The position numbers were made by a program, and so were the translations under genes. Under the pieces are notes generated by a model that saw only the letters and a list, made by a program, of their open reading frames with translations, was not told the DNA's origin and searched no databases. From Bauldia litoralis (lineage in GTDB: Bacteria > Pseudomonadota > Alphaproteobacteria > Rhizobiales > Kaistiaceae): a DNA stretch of 64,000 nucleotides. Positions 37,339-45,324 of this stretch are shown piece by piece; within the stretch, counting starts at the first letter, position 1; the number at the start of each line of letters is the position of its first letter. Location: the NCBI RefSeq assembly GCF_900104485.1, contig NZ_FMXQ01000008.1:62001-126000 (forward strand), written 5' to 3'.

Positions 37339-37920
37339 TCAGGTATCGTTGCCAGTATCGGCGCGGCGCGGTGCGTCGGCGATCCGTTCCAGGCGCTGCT
37401 TGACGTCGGCGAGGACGGCGGCCGCGCGGTCGAGCTTGTCGTCGGTGAGGAACTGGAAGGCCTCGTCGAGCATCCCGGTCAGGCCCTCGCGTTCGGCGCG
37501 CTCCAGCCGCAGGCCGGCGACCTCCGCCCGCAGCAAGCCTATCGCCGAGCGGATCGCCGTTCGGTCGGGCGGAGCGGCGACGTCCTTGTCGTCGTCGGGG
37601 GCGATGGCGGGCGGCGGGGGTTCGGCGATCGCGACGATCTCGAGTTCGATGCGGCCGTGGTTGCGAACCAGGTCCTCGGTGGTGGTCGCGGTGGAGCCGA
37701 TGCCGAAGAGGAAGGTCCGGGCGCCGAGGCCGACGGTGTCGTCGTCGCGGGTGGCGCTGCCGGAAAGTTCGAAATCGATCTGGACATTGGCGCGCTTCAT
37801 GGCGACGGCGCCGACCGCCGAGCGGGAGGCCTCGGGCAGCTTCCGGGCCGCGGCACCTATGCCTTCGGCAATGTCGAGCAGCATGCGGTCGATGCCGATC
37901 GGAAGCGGAAATTGCGCCAC
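37339..37920 (-). CDS. Unknown protein, first gene of a novel operon
   Basis: A 193-residue, apparently cytoplasmic protein. After an N-terminal helix it has strand segments NVQIDFELSGSATR, RTFLFGIGSTAT and RIELEIVAIA, then a Pro/Asp linker, and a C-terminal coiled helix (about 130-185, rich in Leu, Glu, Arg). The FEL...S...E pattern is reminiscent of trypsin-co-occurring-type domains, but similarity is only by eye. GGGAGG lies ahead of ATG 37920, and a perfect TTGACA promoter lies upstream. Confidence 0.7.
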   Translation of the reverse strand: MAQFPLPIGIDRMLLDIAEGIGAAARKLPEASRSAVGAVAMKRANVQIDFELSGSATRDDDTVGLGARTFLFGIGSTATTTEDLVRNHGRIELEIVAIAEPPPPAIAPDDDKDVAAPPDRTAIRSAIGLLRAEVAGLRLERAEREGLTGMLDEAFQFLTDDKLDRAAAVLADVKQRLERIADAPRRADTGNDT

Positions 37921-37951
37921 GCTGTGTCGCCTCCCAGCCGTGTCGAAAGAC

Positions 37952-37981
37952 AGCCTAGGGGGAGGGGCGGAATACTGTCAA
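37952..37981 (-). promoter_or_regulatory. Promoter of the three-gene unknown operon
   Basis: On the minus strand TTGACA (37976-37981) and TAGGCT (37952-37957) are separated by 18 bases, about 30 bases from the ATG at 37920. The -35 is a perfect consensus, so the operon should be well expressed by the housekeeping sigma factor. A G-rich purine stretch lies between. Confidence 0.6.
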
Positions 37982-38181
37982 ATATTGACCAGGTGCTAAC
38001 AGGTTTGTCGGCTTTTTATAGTTTGCCTGTGCTGCCGGTCGGCGCGCGATAATCTTGCCGGTGTCGCGGCTCGTCATGTCGACGCGGGGACCCGGCGGGG
38101 ACGCCAGCAACTTGCGGGCGGACGACCGGATCACCATAGTGAAACGAACAGCCGGATTCCCGGCGCGTGGAGATGATTGCA

Positions 38182-38547
38182 ATGACCCAGACCTCAAACC
38201 GCATGTTCGACGAGCTGGCCCGGTTGATGACCGACGCGGCCAATGTCGCCCAAGGCGTGCGTCGCGAGGCATCGACCGCCTTCCGCAGCCAGGCCGAGAC
38301 ATGGATCGCGGACATGGATCTCGTCCGCCGCGACGAATTCGACGCGGTGCGCGAGATGGCCTCCCGGGCGCGCGAGGAGAATGAGAAGCTGGCGGCGCGG
38401 ATCACGGCGCTCGAAGCCGAACTCAAGGCGACGAAAGTAAAACGGCCAAAAGCCGCGGCAAAACCGGCGGCGAGCCGAAGTGCAACCGCCACCAAAACCA
38501 GCAAGGCCAAGCCTTCCGCCAAAAAAGCGCCGCCGACCGAAACTTGA
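38182..38547 (+). CDS. UbiK/BMFP-type accessory protein
   Basis: A 121-residue protein. The first 75 residues match the BMFP (YqiC/UbiK) pattern: a helix NRMFDELARLMTDAANVAQGVR, then DLVRRDEFDAVREM and a coiled-coil LAARITALEAELKATK. The tail is Lys/Ala/Pro-rich. In E. coli UbiK assists ubiquinone synthesis and can form oligomeric coiled coils. ATG 38182 is preceded by GGAG at suitable spacing; GTG 38167 and ATG 38173 are alternative starts. It is followed by the YbjN-like gene and proC. Confidence 0.8.
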   Translation: MTQTSNRMFDELARLMTDAANVAQGVRREASTAFRSQAETWIADMDLVRRDEFDAVREMASRAREENEKLAARITALEAELKATKVKRPKAAAKPAASRSATATKTSKAKPSAKKAPPTET

Positions 38548-38584
38548 GCCGGCAAAACAGTGGCTTGAACTGGGCTGTTGAAAA

Positions 38585-38606
38585 GGCGGTGCGCTTTGGC
38601 GCCGCC
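38585..38606 (+). terminator. Possible terminator hairpin after the UbiK-like gene
   Basis: An eight-base-pair stem (GGCGGTGC with its complement, one G-T pair) around a six-base loop, 37 bases after the stop. There is no U-run, so a termination role is uncertain. Confidence 0.35.
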
Positions 38607-38748
38607 TGTGGCGACGCAGCAGTTTCGCGCCTATATACTGATTCTTAATGAAGATTCGAACCGGACGCGCGACTCGGACCAGTTCTTCTGCGGATCGGTC
38701 TATCTGTGTCCGTTACTTCGTCTCAGTATTCGACTGTCGCAGGCTTTC

Positions 38749-39249
38749 ATGACCTTCATCGAAATCGAGCAAGAACGCCAGTCTCACCCCGTCGATGTGA
38801 TCGAACACATCGCCGCGCTGAACGACTGGTCGTTCGAGCGGGCCGGCGACGACGAGATCACGGTCTCGGTCGCCGGGGGGTGGTCCGACTACCATGTCTC
38901 CTTCTCCTGGATGGAGGACAAGGAAGCGATCCATCTTGCCTGCGCCTTCGACCTCAAGGTGCCCGAGGCGCGGGTGGTCGAGGTGATGCGGCTCCTGACC
39001 ATGGTCAACGAGCAGATGTGGATCGGCCATTTCGACCTGTGGACGGCCGAGGGCGTGATCATGTTCCGCCAGGCGCTGCTGCTGTCGGGCGGGGCGGAGC
39101 CGAACTCCCAGCAGGTCGAACGGCTGCTGGTGACGGCGATCGAGGCCTGCGACCGATACTTCCAGGCGTTCCAGTTCGTCGTCTGGGCCGGCAAGGATGC
39201 CGCGGAGGCGCTCGAGGGCGCACTCTTCGAGACCGCCGGCGAGGCGTGA
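38749..39249 (+). CDS. YbjN domain-containing protein
   Basis: A 166-residue protein of the YbjN (type III secretion chaperone-like fold) family. Visible core: HPVDVIEHIAALNDWSFERAGDDEI, the segment SDYHVSFSWMEDKEAIHLAC, and a helical C-terminus with VNEQMWIGHFDLW. The family is thought to influence stress tolerance and motility, though molecular function is unclear. ATG 38749 gives the conserved MTFIEIEQ start. It precedes proC by 13 bases, a gene pair commonly seen in Hyphomicrobiales. Confidence 0.85.
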   Translation: MTFIEIEQERQSHPVDVIEHIAALNDWSFERAGDDEITVSVAGGWSDYHVSFSWMEDKEAIHLACAFDLKVPEARVVEVMRLLTMVNEQMWIGHFDLWTAEGVIMFRQALLLSGGAEPNSQQVERLLVTAIEACDRYFQAFQFVVWAGKDAAEALEGALFETAGEA

Positions 39250-39262
39250 ACCGGCGCCCGCC

Positions 39263-40090
39263 ATGCAAGGCATGACCCCCACCGCAGACCGTCCGCTGGT
39301 CCTGATCGGCGCTGGCAAGATGGGCAGCGCGCTGCTCTCCGGCTGGCTCGACGGCGGGCTGGATGCCAAGGCTGTCGTCGTCATCGAACCGTCGCCGTCG
39401 CCCGAGTGTGCGGCGCTGCTCGGCGATGCCGGGATCGTCGCGCATGCCGCGCCGCCGGCCGGGGTGACCGCCGATGTCGTGGTGCTGGCGATCAAGCCGC
39501 AGATCATGGGCGACACGCTGCCCGGTCTCCGCTCGCTGATCGGGCCGGGGACGACGGTGCTGTCGATCGCGGCCGGGACGACGCTGGCCAACCTCGAAGC
39601 CGGCCTTGGGCCGGCGGCGATCGTCCGGTCGATTCCCAATACGCCGGCACAGGTCGGCCGCGGCATCACCGCCGCCGTCGCCAATGGGCGGGTCGGCCCA
39701 GAGGCACGGGACCTCGTCACCCGGCTGCTCGAGGCGGTCGGCGATGTCGCCTGGGTCGAGGAAGAGGCGATGATCGACGCGGTGACCGCCGTTTCGGGCT
39801 CGGGGCCAGCCTATGTCTTCCACTTCGTCGAAAGCCTGGCCGCGGCAGCGGTCGATGCCGGGTTGCCGCCGGACCTCGCCGAGCGGCTGGCCCGGGCGAC
39901 TGTCGAGGGCGCGGGCGAACTGCTCTATCGCTCGGACCTGTCGCCGTCGCAACTGCGCAAGAACGTCACCTCGCCGGGCGGCACGACCGCCGCGGCGCTC
40001 GACCACCTGATGGCGGAAGACGGCCTGTCGCCGCTGATGACGCGGGCGGTCGCGGCCGCGAAGAAGCGGTCGGAAGAGCTGTCTGGCTAG
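39263..40090 (+). CDS. proC: Pyrroline-5-carboxylate reductase
   Basis: The last step of proline synthesis: reduces pyrroline-5-carboxylate with NADPH in the cytoplasm. The 275-residue protein has the Rossmann start LVLIGAGKMGSALLSGWL and the family signature SPGGTTAAALDHL near the C-terminus (about 238-250), preceded by the AVSGSGPAYVFHF helix. An in-frame ATG three codons later is an alternative start. It is paired with the upstream YbjN-like gene. Confidence 0.96.
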   Translation: MQGMTPTADRPLVLIGAGKMGSALLSGWLDGGLDAKAVVVIEPSPSPECAALLGDAGIVAHAAPPAGVTADVVVLAIKPQIMGDTLPGLRSLIGPGTTVLSIAAGTTLANLEAGLGPAAIVRSIPNTPAQVGRGITAAVANGRVGPEARDLVTRLLEAVGDVAWVEEEAMIDAVTAVSGSGPAYVFHFVESLAAAAVDAGLPPDLAERLARATVEGAGELLYRSDLSPSQLRKNVTSPGGTTAAALDHLMAEDGLSPLMTRAVAAAKKRSEELSG

Positions 40091-40235
40091 GGTCTGCCGA
40101 CCTGGCTCGCTGACGCATTCTCCAGCGTGGCGTTCAGATCCTGATGTCGCATCTACTTCATTTGGGTGATGTGCGTCGTCAACTTGTATGACAATTTACT
40201 CCCGTTTCAGCGTTCTGGATCTTGGGAGGAAAGTC

Positions 40236-40433
40236 ATGCGTGCTTTCAAACTTCTGGAGATGGACGACACGCTGCTGGTCGCGATCACCGACCGGAAACT
40301 GGCGGCAGCCGTCCGGGCTTTCGATTACGCCTGGCATGAGGTTGTGAACGACGGCGCAGGGGACCGGACAGACGCGATCATCGCCGCGCTGGATCGGCTT
40401 TACGTCGAGGCGTCCGAAGGACGATCCCACTGA
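40236..40433 (+). CDS. Small protein of unknown function
   Basis: A 65-residue acidic protein beginning MRAFKLLEMDDTLLVAI, with two probable helices and little else recognisable. The ribosome binding site GGGAGGAAA lies just upstream of ATG 40236, making translation likely; this is why I reject the longer frame starting at 40188. It lies between proC and a TetR-type gene on the same strand and is not clearly part of either unit. Confidence 0.55.
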   Translation: MRAFKLLEMDDTLLVAITDRKLAAAVRAFDYAWHEVVNDGAGDRTDAIIAALDRLYVEASEGRSH

Positions 40434-40514
40434 CGGACTGCTGCTTTTCGCTGCTTTTTTGTCGCCTCGTCCTCGCCATCGTCCGGGCGTAACATCGCGG
40501 GACCGAAGCGAGGA

Positions 40515-41210
40515 GTGACGCAGATGGCAAAGGCAACCAGACGGACGACCCGCAGTGCGAAAGCCGCTCCGAAAGCGGCCGCCGATCCGCGGGACGCGAT
40601 CATCGACGCCTTCATGGCGCTTGCAGCCGAGCGCTCGGTGCGGGGCATCGAGCTTGGCGATATCGCCGAACGGGCCGGGCTTTCGCTCGCCACGTTGCGC
40701 GAAAGCCATGCCGGCAAGCTCGGCATTCTCGCCGGTTTCGCCCGGCGGATCGATCTTGCAGTGCTTGCCGAGGGCGACGCCGACCCGGAGAGCGAGCCGC
40801 GCGACCGGCTGTTCGAGGTGATGATGCGGCGCTTCGATGCGCTGGCGCCCTACAAGCCGGCGATCCGGCGCATGGCTCGGGCCGCGCGTTGCGATCCGGC
40901 GCTGGCGGCGGTCCTGCGACGGCTGACGCTGCGCTCGCAGCGATGGAACCTCGCGGCGGCCGGGATTTCGCACGGCGGGCTCAAGGGCCGGGTCGCGGAA
41001 AGCGGATCGGCGCTGGTCTATGCCGAGACGATGAAGACCTGGCTCGACGATGACGAGCCCGACCTCGGCGCCACCATGGCGACCCTCGACCGGGCGCTGC
41101 GGCGTGGCGAGCGCGGCATGCGGATGATGTCGAACCTTTGCTCGGTCCTGCCCCGGCTGGCCGAGCGGGGCCGTCGCGCGCGCGACGGCGAGGAAGCGAC
41201 GGCCGCCTGA
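40515..41210 (+). CDS. TetR/AcrR family transcriptional regulator
   Basis: A 231-residue regulator. Residues 25-75 form a TetR-type helix-turn-helix (AIIDAFMALAAERSVRGIELGDIAERAGLSLATL-like arrangement), followed by an all-helix ligand domain. The first 25 residues are lysine- and arginine-rich. The start is GTG 40515 or ATG 40524. The ligand and targets are unknown; a CsaA-type gene follows about 90 bases downstream. Confidence 0.8.
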   Translation: MTQMAKATRRTTRSAKAAPKAAADPRDAIIDAFMALAAERSVRGIELGDIAERAGLSLATLRESHAGKLGILAGFARRIDLAVLAEGDADPESEPRDRLFEVMMRRFDALAPYKPAIRRMARAARCDPALAAVLRRLTLRSQRWNLAAAGISHGGLKGRVAESGSALVYAETMKTWLDDDEPDLGATMATLDRALRRGERGMRMMSNLCSVLPRLAERGRRARDGEEATAA

Positions 41211-41297
41211 CATCGGTCTGCCGCGAACCACCCGGTCGCCGTTGAGCGGCGTCGCCGGCCATGCTAGGCGGCGTCGACCAATTTCATGGAGAGGGCG

Positions 41298-41651
41298 ATG
41301 AGCGGCGAGCCGGCGGCGACGATCAGTTTCGACGATTTCCTGAAGGTGGATATCCGCGTCGGCACGGTGGTGGAGGCGCGACCGTTTCCGGAGGCGCGCA
41401 AGCCCGCCTTCCAGCTCTTCATCGACTTCGGGCCGGGGATCGGCATCAAGAAATCCTCGGCGCAGATCACCGTCAACCACACGCTGGAGGACCTGGTCGG
41501 CCGGCAGGTGGCTGCGGTCGTCAACTTTCCGCCGCGCCAGATCGGGCCGATCAAGTCGGAGGTGCTGACGCTCGGCTTTCCAGACGCCGACGGCGAGGTG
41601 ATGCTGTTCGGGCCCGACCGCAAGGTGCCGGACGGCGGGCGTCTCTACTAG
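41298..41651 (+). CDS. csaA: CsaA-type tRNA-binding domain protein
   Basis: A 117-residue OB-fold protein related to CsaA and the C-terminal domain of methionyl-tRNA synthetase. Motifs: FLKVDIRVGTVVEARPFPEA at the start, HTLEDLVGRQVAAVVNFPPRQIG in the middle, and the tail PDADGEVMLFGPDRKVPDGGRLY. CsaA binds tRNA and has chaperone-like secretion activity in Bacillus. An upstream in-frame ATG at 41286 adds four residues. It is followed, on the other strand, by the sulfotransferase gene. Confidence 0.9.
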   Translation: MSGEPAATISFDDFLKVDIRVGTVVEARPFPEARKPAFQLFIDFGPGIGIKKSSAQITVNHTLEDLVGRQVAAVVNFPPRQIGPIKSEVLTLGFPDADGEVMLFGPDRKVPDGGRLY

Positions 41652-41666
41652 GCGCTGACGCGCCTT

Positions 41667-42440
41667 TCAGCCGGGCCGGATTTCGTATCCGAAGAAGCGC
41701 ACGACATCCGCGTCGGTCGAGAGGGTCTTGCCGATCCGCTCGATCTCTTCGGTCGACAACTTCGAGATCTGGTCCTCGTTCATGTTCCTGATCGGCTGGG
41801 ACGGGTAATCCTTGACGTTCACCAGATAATTGCGGTCCGCCCCCGCCGAGCCCGTTTCCGACAGGCCGAATTTCTGGAATATCGCTTCCGGCGCCTCGCA
41901 GAATTCTTCATAGCGGATCATCGGGTAGCCTTCCCGCTCGGCGATGCGCTTCAACATGCGAGCGCACCCGATCCACCTTTCAGCCAGGCTCTCGACCCGC
42001 TCAAGCCGCTGCGCCCGATCGAGTTCGTCGAAGCCGTGGTAACGGTAACCGAGCGACGAGACGCTGGCATACGGGTCCCGGTTGTTGATGACGACGCGGG
42101 TACGGTCGAAGAGAGCGAGGATCTCCCGGTATCGGACCATGTTCGGCGGGCTCTTCTCGATAAGGTAGATGACCTCCGGATGCTTCTGCATCGTGGCATC
42201 CGCCGCTTCCCTCCACACTTTCCCGATCATCTCGTAATCGCACGGTTTCTGGTCGTTCCAGCGATCCTTTTCGTGAAGATGGTCGACCAGCCACTGCCCC
42301 TCGTACCTGCGCTGCAGCCCGCCGACTTGCGGGCTTTGCGCCATGAAGTCCGCCATCGACGTCGAACCGCTGTTCGGCGGCGTGAGGAGCAGGAGCATTT
42401 CGACGGGCCCGGGCGCGGGCGGTGTTTCGCCGATGCTCAT
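41667..42440 (-). CDS. Sulfotransferase-like protein
   Basis: A 257-residue cytosolic sulfotransferase-type protein. The PAPS-binding loop is TPPNSGSTS (20-28) near the N-terminus, and a 3'-phosphate-binding segment VVINNRDPYASVSSLGYR is near residue 120. It has no signal peptide. The start ATG overlaps the stop of the histidine kinase gene as ATGA, so it is the last gene of a MarR-OmpR-kinase-sulfotransferase operon, an unusual partner. The acceptor is unknown. Confidence 0.82.
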   Translation of the reverse strand: MSIGETPPAPGPVEMLLLLTPPNSGSTSMADFMAQSPQVGGLQRRYEGQWLVDHLHEKDRWNDQKPCDYEMIGKVWREAADATMQKHPEVIYLIEKSPPNMVRYREILALFDRTRVVINNRDPYASVSSLGYRYHGFDELDRAQRLERVESLAERWIGCARMLKRIAEREGYPMIRYEEFCEAPEAIFQKFGLSETGSAGADRNYLVNVKDYPSQPIRNMNEDQISKLSTEEIERIGKTLSTDADVVRFFGYEIRPG

Positions 42441-43849
42441 GCCGGGATCACCACCTGGACGCGGAGGCCGCCGAGCGGGCTGATGTCGAGGGTGATGTCG
42501 CCGCCGTGGCTGCGGGCGATGTCGCGGGCGATGGCGAGGCCGAGACCAGTGCCGCTCTCGTCGATGTTGCGGGCGATATCGCCGCGATAGAAGGGCTTGA
42601 ACACGGCCTCGCGCTCCTCCAGCGGGACGCCGGGTCCATCGTCGTCGACCTTCACCGTCAGCAGGCCGTTTTCATGGACGCCGGAGACCATCACCCGGTC
42701 GCCGTGGCGGATGGCGTTGCGGACGAGGTTGGTCAGGCAGCGCTTGAAGCCCTGCGGCCGGACCTTGACGATCGGATCGCCGGAAAAGGTGATGTCGGCC
42801 TCGTGGCCGGCGACGCGGATGTCGTTGCCGATCTCGCGCAGCAGCATGTCGACATCGGTATCCATCGTGGTCTCGCCGGCATCGCCGCGGGCGAAGGCGA
42901 GGTAGCCTTCGAGCATGCGGTTCATGTCGTCGACATCCTTGACCATCGGGTCGACGTCGGCCTTGTCCTCGATCAGGGCAAGCTGCAGGCGGAAGCGGGT
43001 GAGGATGGTGCGCAGGTCGTGGCTGACGCCGGCGAGCATCGCCGTGCGCTGTTCGATCTGTCGGTCGACGCGGTCGCGCATCTCGTGGAAGGCGATCGTC
43101 GCCCGGCGGACCTCGCGGGCGCCGCGCGGGGCGAAATCGGGCACGGCGCGGCCCTTGCCGAAGTCGTCGACGGCGGCGGCGAGCCGCAGGATCGGCCGGA
43201 TCTGGTTGCGCAGGAAGATGATGGCGATGGTCAGTAGGATGACGCTGATGCCGACCATCCAGGACAGGAAGGTCAGCGAATTGGAGGCGTAGGTCTGGCT
43301 GCGCCGGGCGAAGACCCGCAGGACGTGCTCGTCGAGCTGGATGCGCATCTCGATCAGGTTCGAGCGGCCGACCGTGTCGATCCAGAACGGCCGGCCGATC
43401 TGCTTGGACAATTCGTGGCTGAAATTCTGGTCGAGGCTCGAGAAGAAGGGTTTCGGGCCGGCGGCGGGCAGGGGTTCGAGCGGCAGGACGGCAATGCGCA
43501 GGTTGAGGCGGTCCTTGGCGATCTTCGACAACTGGTCGAAATCGGCGTCCTGGGGATAGGTCTCGAGGACGTCGATGATCGCCGCGATGTCGGCGACGAC
43601 GGCTTCGGTCAGGCGGGCCGTGACGGTCTGCCAGTGCTGCTCCATGAAGACAAAGGCAACGACGGTCTGGATGACGACGACCGGGGTGATGATGATGATC
43701 AGCGAACGGGCGTAGAGGCCCTTCGGCATGGCGTTGCCGAGGCGGCGGGCGAAATTGCGATAGGCGGCACGGAGGCCACGCCGCTTCGCCGCGGCGGGTC
43801 TGGCCGGGCCGCTCGTCCTGTCCCCGCTGCCCTTGACGGCCGTGTCCAT
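42437..43849 (-). CDS. Two-component sensor histidine kinase
   Basis: A 470-residue EnvZ-like kinase. One helix at about 47-68, a periplasmic sensor segment (about 70-190), a second helix (195-215), a HAMP region, then the HisKA site with the phospho-acceptor H277 in VSHDLRTILTRF. The ATPase lobe has an N-box near LTNLVRNAIRHG and G boxes DDGPGV and GTGLGLAIARDI. The start is 2 bases beyond the regulator stop. It is coupled downstream to the sulfotransferase by a 4-base overlap. Confidence 0.95.
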   Translation of the reverse strand: MDTAVKGSGDRTSGPARPAAAKRRGLRAAYRNFARRLGNAMPKGLYARSLIIIITPVVVIQTVVAFVFMEQHWQTVTARLTEAVVADIAAIIDVLETYPQDADFDQLSKIAKDRLNLRIAVLPLEPLPAAGPKPFFSSLDQNFSHELSKQIGRPFWIDTVGRSNLIEMRIQLDEHVLRVFARRSQTYASNSLTFLSWMVGISVILLTIAIIFLRNQIRPILRLAAAVDDFGKGRAVPDFAPRGAREVRRATIAFHEMRDRVDRQIEQRTAMLAGVSHDLRTILTRFRLQLALIEDKADVDPMVKDVDDMNRMLEGYLAFARGDAGETTMDTDVDMLLREIGNDIRVAGHEADITFSGDPIVKVRPQGFKRCLTNLVRNAIRHGDRVMVSGVHENGLLTVKVDDDGPGVPLEEREAVFKPFYRGDIARNIDESGTGLGLAIARDIARSHGGDITLDISPLGGLRVQVVIPA

Positions 43850-43851
43850 GG

Positions 43852-44580
43852 TCAGAATGCGATCGTCAGCCGATACCCTATGCCGCGTACGGTCTGCAGG
43901 TAGAGCGGGTTGGCCGGGTCGGTCTCGATTTTCCGGCGGAGGCGGTTGATCTGGACATCGACGGTTCGCTCGCCCGTCGGCTCGCCGCCGGCGACGAGAT
44001 CGCCGCGCGGCACCGTATCGCCGGGGGCGGCGGCGAAGATCGCCATGATCTGTCGTTCGCGATCGGTGAGGTGGACGATGTCGGTGCCCTTGCGCAGTTC
44101 CATCCGCTCGCGGTTGAAGGTGAAGGGACCGAAGCGGATCGCCTCGATCAGCGGTGTCGCGGCCGGCTGGCCGCGCTTGAGGATGTTGTTGATGCGCAGA
44201 AGCAGCTCGCGCGGCTCGAACGGCTTGGCGAGGTAGTCGTCGGCGCCGTTCTCGAGGCCCTCGATGCGCGCGTCGATCTCGGACCGGGCGGTGAGCATCA
44301 GGATCGGGACGTCCATCGTCTCGCGCAGACTGCGGGTCAGCTCGAGGCCGTTTTCGCCGGGCATCATCACGTCGACGATGAGGAGATCGAATTCGAGGCC
44401 GGCCAGCCGCCGGCGGGCGTCGCTGGCGTCGCTGGCGGCGGTGACGCGGAAGCCGCGTTCGCCGAGATAGCGTGACAGGAGATCGCGGATGCGGCTGTCG
44501 TCATCGATGACGAGGAGGTGGGCGGCGCCGTCGTCGACCGTGTTCTCGCCGCTGCCGGCCGGACTGGATTCGGTGTTCAT
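43852..44580 (-). CDS. OmpR-family response regulator (PetR-like)
   Basis: A 242-residue regulator. Receiver domain: acidic pocket VIDDDSR, phospho-acceptor D70 in LLIVDVMMPG, and conserved K119 in AKPFEPRELL. The C-terminal winged helix shows FTFNRERMELRKG and VDVQINRLRRKIE. In Rhodobacter a MarR-like PetP and an OmpR-like PetR sit together and affect bc1-dependent growth; this pair has that order and lies divergent from ilvE. The start overlaps marR by four bases. PetR identity is a likely but unproven assignment. Confidence 0.93.
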   Translation of the reverse strand: MNTESSPAGSGENTVDDGAAHLLVIDDDSRIRDLLSRYLGERGFRVTAASDASDARRRLAGLEFDLLIVDVMMPGENGLELTRSLRETMDVPILMLTARSEIDARIEGLENGADDYLAKPFEPRELLLRINNILKRGQPAATPLIEAIRFGPFTFNRERMELRKGTDIVHLTDRERQIMAIFAAAPGDTVPRGDLVAGGEPTGERTVDVQINRLRRKIETDPANPLYLQTVRGIGYRLTIAF

Positions 44581-45116
44581 GAGCCGATCAACCGTTCCAC
44601 CATGTCGCGCTGGTCAGAATCGATGACGCGCCGCAGGAAGCGCTCGGCGCCCTGGCGCTCTTCGGGCGACAAGGCCTCGAGCGCATCGGCGATCCGCCGC
44701 TCCTGCGGGGCCATCAGCCGCAGGCCGAGGGCGCGGCCGGTCTCGGTCGGATAGAGCAGGCGCTGGCGACGGTCCTGTGGCCCCTGGACCTGCTCGATGA
44801 AGCCGCCATCGACCAGTTGTTTGAGGACGCGGCCGAGGCTCTGCTTGGTGATGTTGAGGATATCGAGCAGGTCGGCCACCCGGATGCCGGGATGGCGGTT
44901 GACGAAATGGACGACCCGGTGATGGGCGCGGCCGAAGCCGTAGGCGGCGAGAACCGCGTCCGGATCGGAGGTGAAATCGCGATAGGCGAAGAACAGGAGC
45001 TCGACAAAGGTGATCTCCGGCCGCTCGTCAACGGAGAGCGGTTCGGCGATCAGCCGGCCGGAGTCGCCGGAGGGACGACCCTGCGTCGCATCGGCTCTGG
45101 AAATTACGTCAGCCAT
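44577..45116 (-). CDS. MarR family transcriptional regulator (PetP-like)
   Basis: A 179-residue winged-helix regulator. The DNA-binding part includes ADLLDILNITKQSLGRVLKQLVDGGFIE (near 85-115) followed by the DRRQRLLYPTETGR wing, the MarR signature. It is first in a four-gene minus-strand operon with a response regulator, a kinase and a sulfotransferase, and diverges from ilvE. Such genes next to petR are called petP in some alphaproteobacteria. Its ligand is unknown. Confidence 0.9.
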   Translation of the reverse strand: MADVISRADATQGRPSGDSGRLIAEPLSVDERPEITFVELLFFAYRDFTSDPDAVLAAYGFGRAHHRVVHFVNRHPGIRVADLLDILNITKQSLGRVLKQLVDGGFIEQVQGPQDRRQRLLYPTETGRALGLRLMAPQERRIADALEALSPEERQGAERFLRRVIDSDQRDMVERLIGS

Positions 45117-45324
45117 GTTGACATATTTTTTTGCGTTTGTTACTCAATCAGGCGTCGTCACGAAACAATCGACTGCCGCGCCGGGTGTCGCCTTGCGGCG
45201 CACCTGTTGCCGGCACATTATCGACGATCGTGGCGCGACGCAAAAAGGTCCTGGCGGCAATCAACAGCCGGGGGCCGGGCCAACGGGAGCCGCTTCGAGC
45301 GGCCGTTTCCAGGGAGAGACTTCG

